Origin: CAJQQY01 sp964352225
GTDB lineage: Bacteria > Bacteroidota > Bacteroidia > Chitinophagales > Saprospiraceae
DNA: 24,316 nt
Direction: 5' to 3'
NCBI GenBank assembly: GCA_964352225.1
Contig: CAYGRM010000054.1
Coordinates: 1-24,316 of the forward strand
Below the pieces are notes generated by a model that was not told the origin of the DNA, ran no database searches, and saw nothing but the letters and a program-made list of their open reading frames with translations. Shown piece by piece: positions 23,129-24,316 of this stretch. Numbering within the stretch: the first letter of the stretch is position 1; the number at the start of each line of letters is the position of its first letter. The position numbers and the translations under genes are program-made.

Positions 23129-24316
23129 ATGACCAATAAAAATTTCACCGAATCCCACGAACTCTTTCGCCAATCCCTCCGCGCTTTCATCGACAAAGAA
23201 GTCCATCCCCACATCAACCAATGGGAAGAAGACCGCCGTATCCCTCGCGAGGTTTGGAAAAAAATGGGTAACATGGGTTTCCTCGGACTCTCCTATCCTG
23301 AAGAATATGGCGGCTCAGGATTAGATTTTTTCTATGACGTCGTATTCAATGAAGAATTGGGAAGAGTCAACTCTGGTGGATTTATCATCACCCAACAAGT
23401 GGTGCAATATATGTCTGGTCCATACATTTTAAAATATGGTTCTGACGCTTTAAAGAAAAAATATTTGCCCGGATTAATTTCTGGAGACTTGATTTCATCT
23501 ATCGGAATCACCGAACCAGGAGCAGGTTCAGATGCTCAAAATATTCAAACTCGAGCGGTCAAAGATGGTGACCACTACATCGTAAATGGCTCCAAAACTT
23601 TTATCACCAATGGCGTGTACGGAGACTTAATTGTAACCGTCGTCAAAACCAATCCTGATGCTGGAGCAGCTGGAGTAAGTCTTTTGGTCATCGACAGAAA
23701 TGCCGAAGGTGTCTCTGCCCGTAAATTAAAAAAACTAGGTTGGCATGCTTCCGACACCGCAGAATTAAGTTTTGATAATGTAAAAGTCCCGGTGGAAAAT
23801 TTAGTAGGAAGTGAAGGAGCAGGTTTTTATTATTTGATGAATGGATTACAATTAGAGCGATTGTGTTTTATTCCTTGCTCGGTCGTGGCCATGGAAACTG
23901 CTATTGAAAATTCATTACAATATATGTCGGAGCGAACTGCCTTCGGTCGGTCGATTGATCAATTCCAAGTACTGCGCCATCGGGTTGCGCAGTTAGCGTC
24001 GGAAGTGGAAGCGATGAAAGCATTCAGTTATCATTGTTGTGAAATTTATGCAAAAGGAATTTATGATGTAAAAAAATGCTCCATGGCAAAACTCATCTGC
24101 ACCGAGTTAAATGAAAAAGTAGCGACCCAATGTTTGCAATTTTATGGAGGCTATGGATTTATGGAAGACTATCCGATGGCTCGAATGTATCGAGATGTTC
24201 GAGTCGGAACGATCGGTGGTGGTTCGTCAGAAATCATGAGAGAGATCATTTCCAAAATCGTCATTGACTCCTTGGATTACAAAAAAGCGGATTCTACTTA
24301 CAACTCTTCTTTGGAC
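23129..24316 (+). CDS. Acyl-CoA dehydrogenase (3' end beyond the window)
   Basis: The frame from ATG 23129 is open for 396 codons to the last base, so the stop is just outside; a family length of about 380-400 means little is missing. It reads MTNKNFTESHELFRQSLRAF, then SYPEEYGGSGLDF, the FAD-binding GITEPGAGSDAQNIQTRA, NGSKTFITNG, LSFDNVKVPVENLVG and CLQFYGGYGFMEDYPMARMY. Glu243 in GLQLERL sits at the catalytic-base position of isovaleryl- and long-chain-type dehydrogenases, whereas the site used by short- and medium-chain enzymes reads GGGSSEIM. It makes the trans-2-enoyl-CoA for the rest of the cluster, passing electrons to ETF. It is probably the last or a downstream gene of the operon. 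Confidence 0.93.
   Translation, partial: MTNKNFTESHELFRQSLRAFIDKEVHPHINQWEEDRRIPREVWKKMGNMGFLGLSYPEEYGGSGLDFFYDVVFNEELGRVNSGGFIITQQVVQYMSGPYILKYGSDALKKKYLPGLISGDLISSIGITEPGAGSDAQNIQTRAVKDGDHYIVNGSKTFITNGVYGDLIVTVVKTNPDAGAAGVSLLVIDRNAEGVSARKLKKLGWHASDTAELSFDNVKVPVENLVGSEGAGFYYLMNGLQLERLCFIPCSVVAMETAIENSLQYMSERTAFGRSIDQFQVLRHRVAQLASEVEAMKAFSYHCCEIYAKGIYDVKKCSMAKLICTELNEKVATQCLQFYGGYGFMEDYPMARMYRDVRVGTIGGGSSEIMREIISKIVIDSLDYKKADSTYNSSLD

Overview
The window is AT-rich and reads as a member of the Bacteroidota, probably Saprospiria-like. The signs are outer-membrane and lipoprotein signal peptides of Bacteroidota style, mostly weak or absent Shine-Dalgarno sites, and -33 TTTG / -7 TAnnTTTG-like promoters. 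The phylum call is inference; no rRNA or marker gene is present to place it further.

Layout. (1) 1-1680 is an accessory patch. A beta-barrel-like outer-membrane protein gene (241-1032) is bracketed by three copies of a structured repeat of about 120 bp (22-139, 1048-1174, 1175-1300). Next come a GAAA-loop hairpin (1307-1336) and a broken chimera of an IS transposase orfA start with a KilA-N-like C-terminus (1362-1677). (2) 1909-3483 encodes SelO, a protein adenylyltransferase. (3) 3607-3901 looks like a compact small transcription unit: promoter, stem-loop leader, unusually strong AGGAGG site, 26-codon ORF, hairpin and strong terminator. (4) 3998-12545 is a three-gene system: a 1313-aa AAA+ protein (beta-rich N-terminus, coiled coil, MoxR-like ATPase at the C-terminus), divergent from a VWA-domain protein, which overlaps a 664-aa beta-rich protein. 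A 10-N assembly gap splits the VWA gene, so the apparent ORFs at 8049 and 8951 are really one gene. A REP-like palindrome sits in the divergent promoter region. (5) 12596-24316 is an acyl-CoA catabolic region organised around a TetR regulator. Thiolase and an enoyl-CoA hydratase-like protein lie on the minus strand. An AMP-forming acyl-CoA ligase, an alpha/beta hydrolase, a catalytically degenerate C39-like lipoprotein, a short-chain dehydrogenase, a beta-keto acid cleavage enzyme, a PECR-like enoyl-CoA reductase and an acyl-CoA dehydrogenase (open at the window edge) lie on the plus strand. Two small membrane or lipoprotein genes of unknown role are interspersed.

How the genes work together. 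Region 5 holds every step of a beta-oxidation cycle (ligase, dehydrogenase, hydratase-like, dehydrogenase, thiolase) plus a double-bond reductase and a beta-keto acid cleavage enzyme, so it probably degrades an unsaturated or branched carboxylic acid. The substrate cannot be read from sequence. Region 4 resembles MoxR-VWA chaperone or conflict modules (RavA-ViaA and VWA-MoxR ternary systems) and, with the small 3.6-3.9 kb unit and the structured repeats, is the best candidate for undescribed biology.
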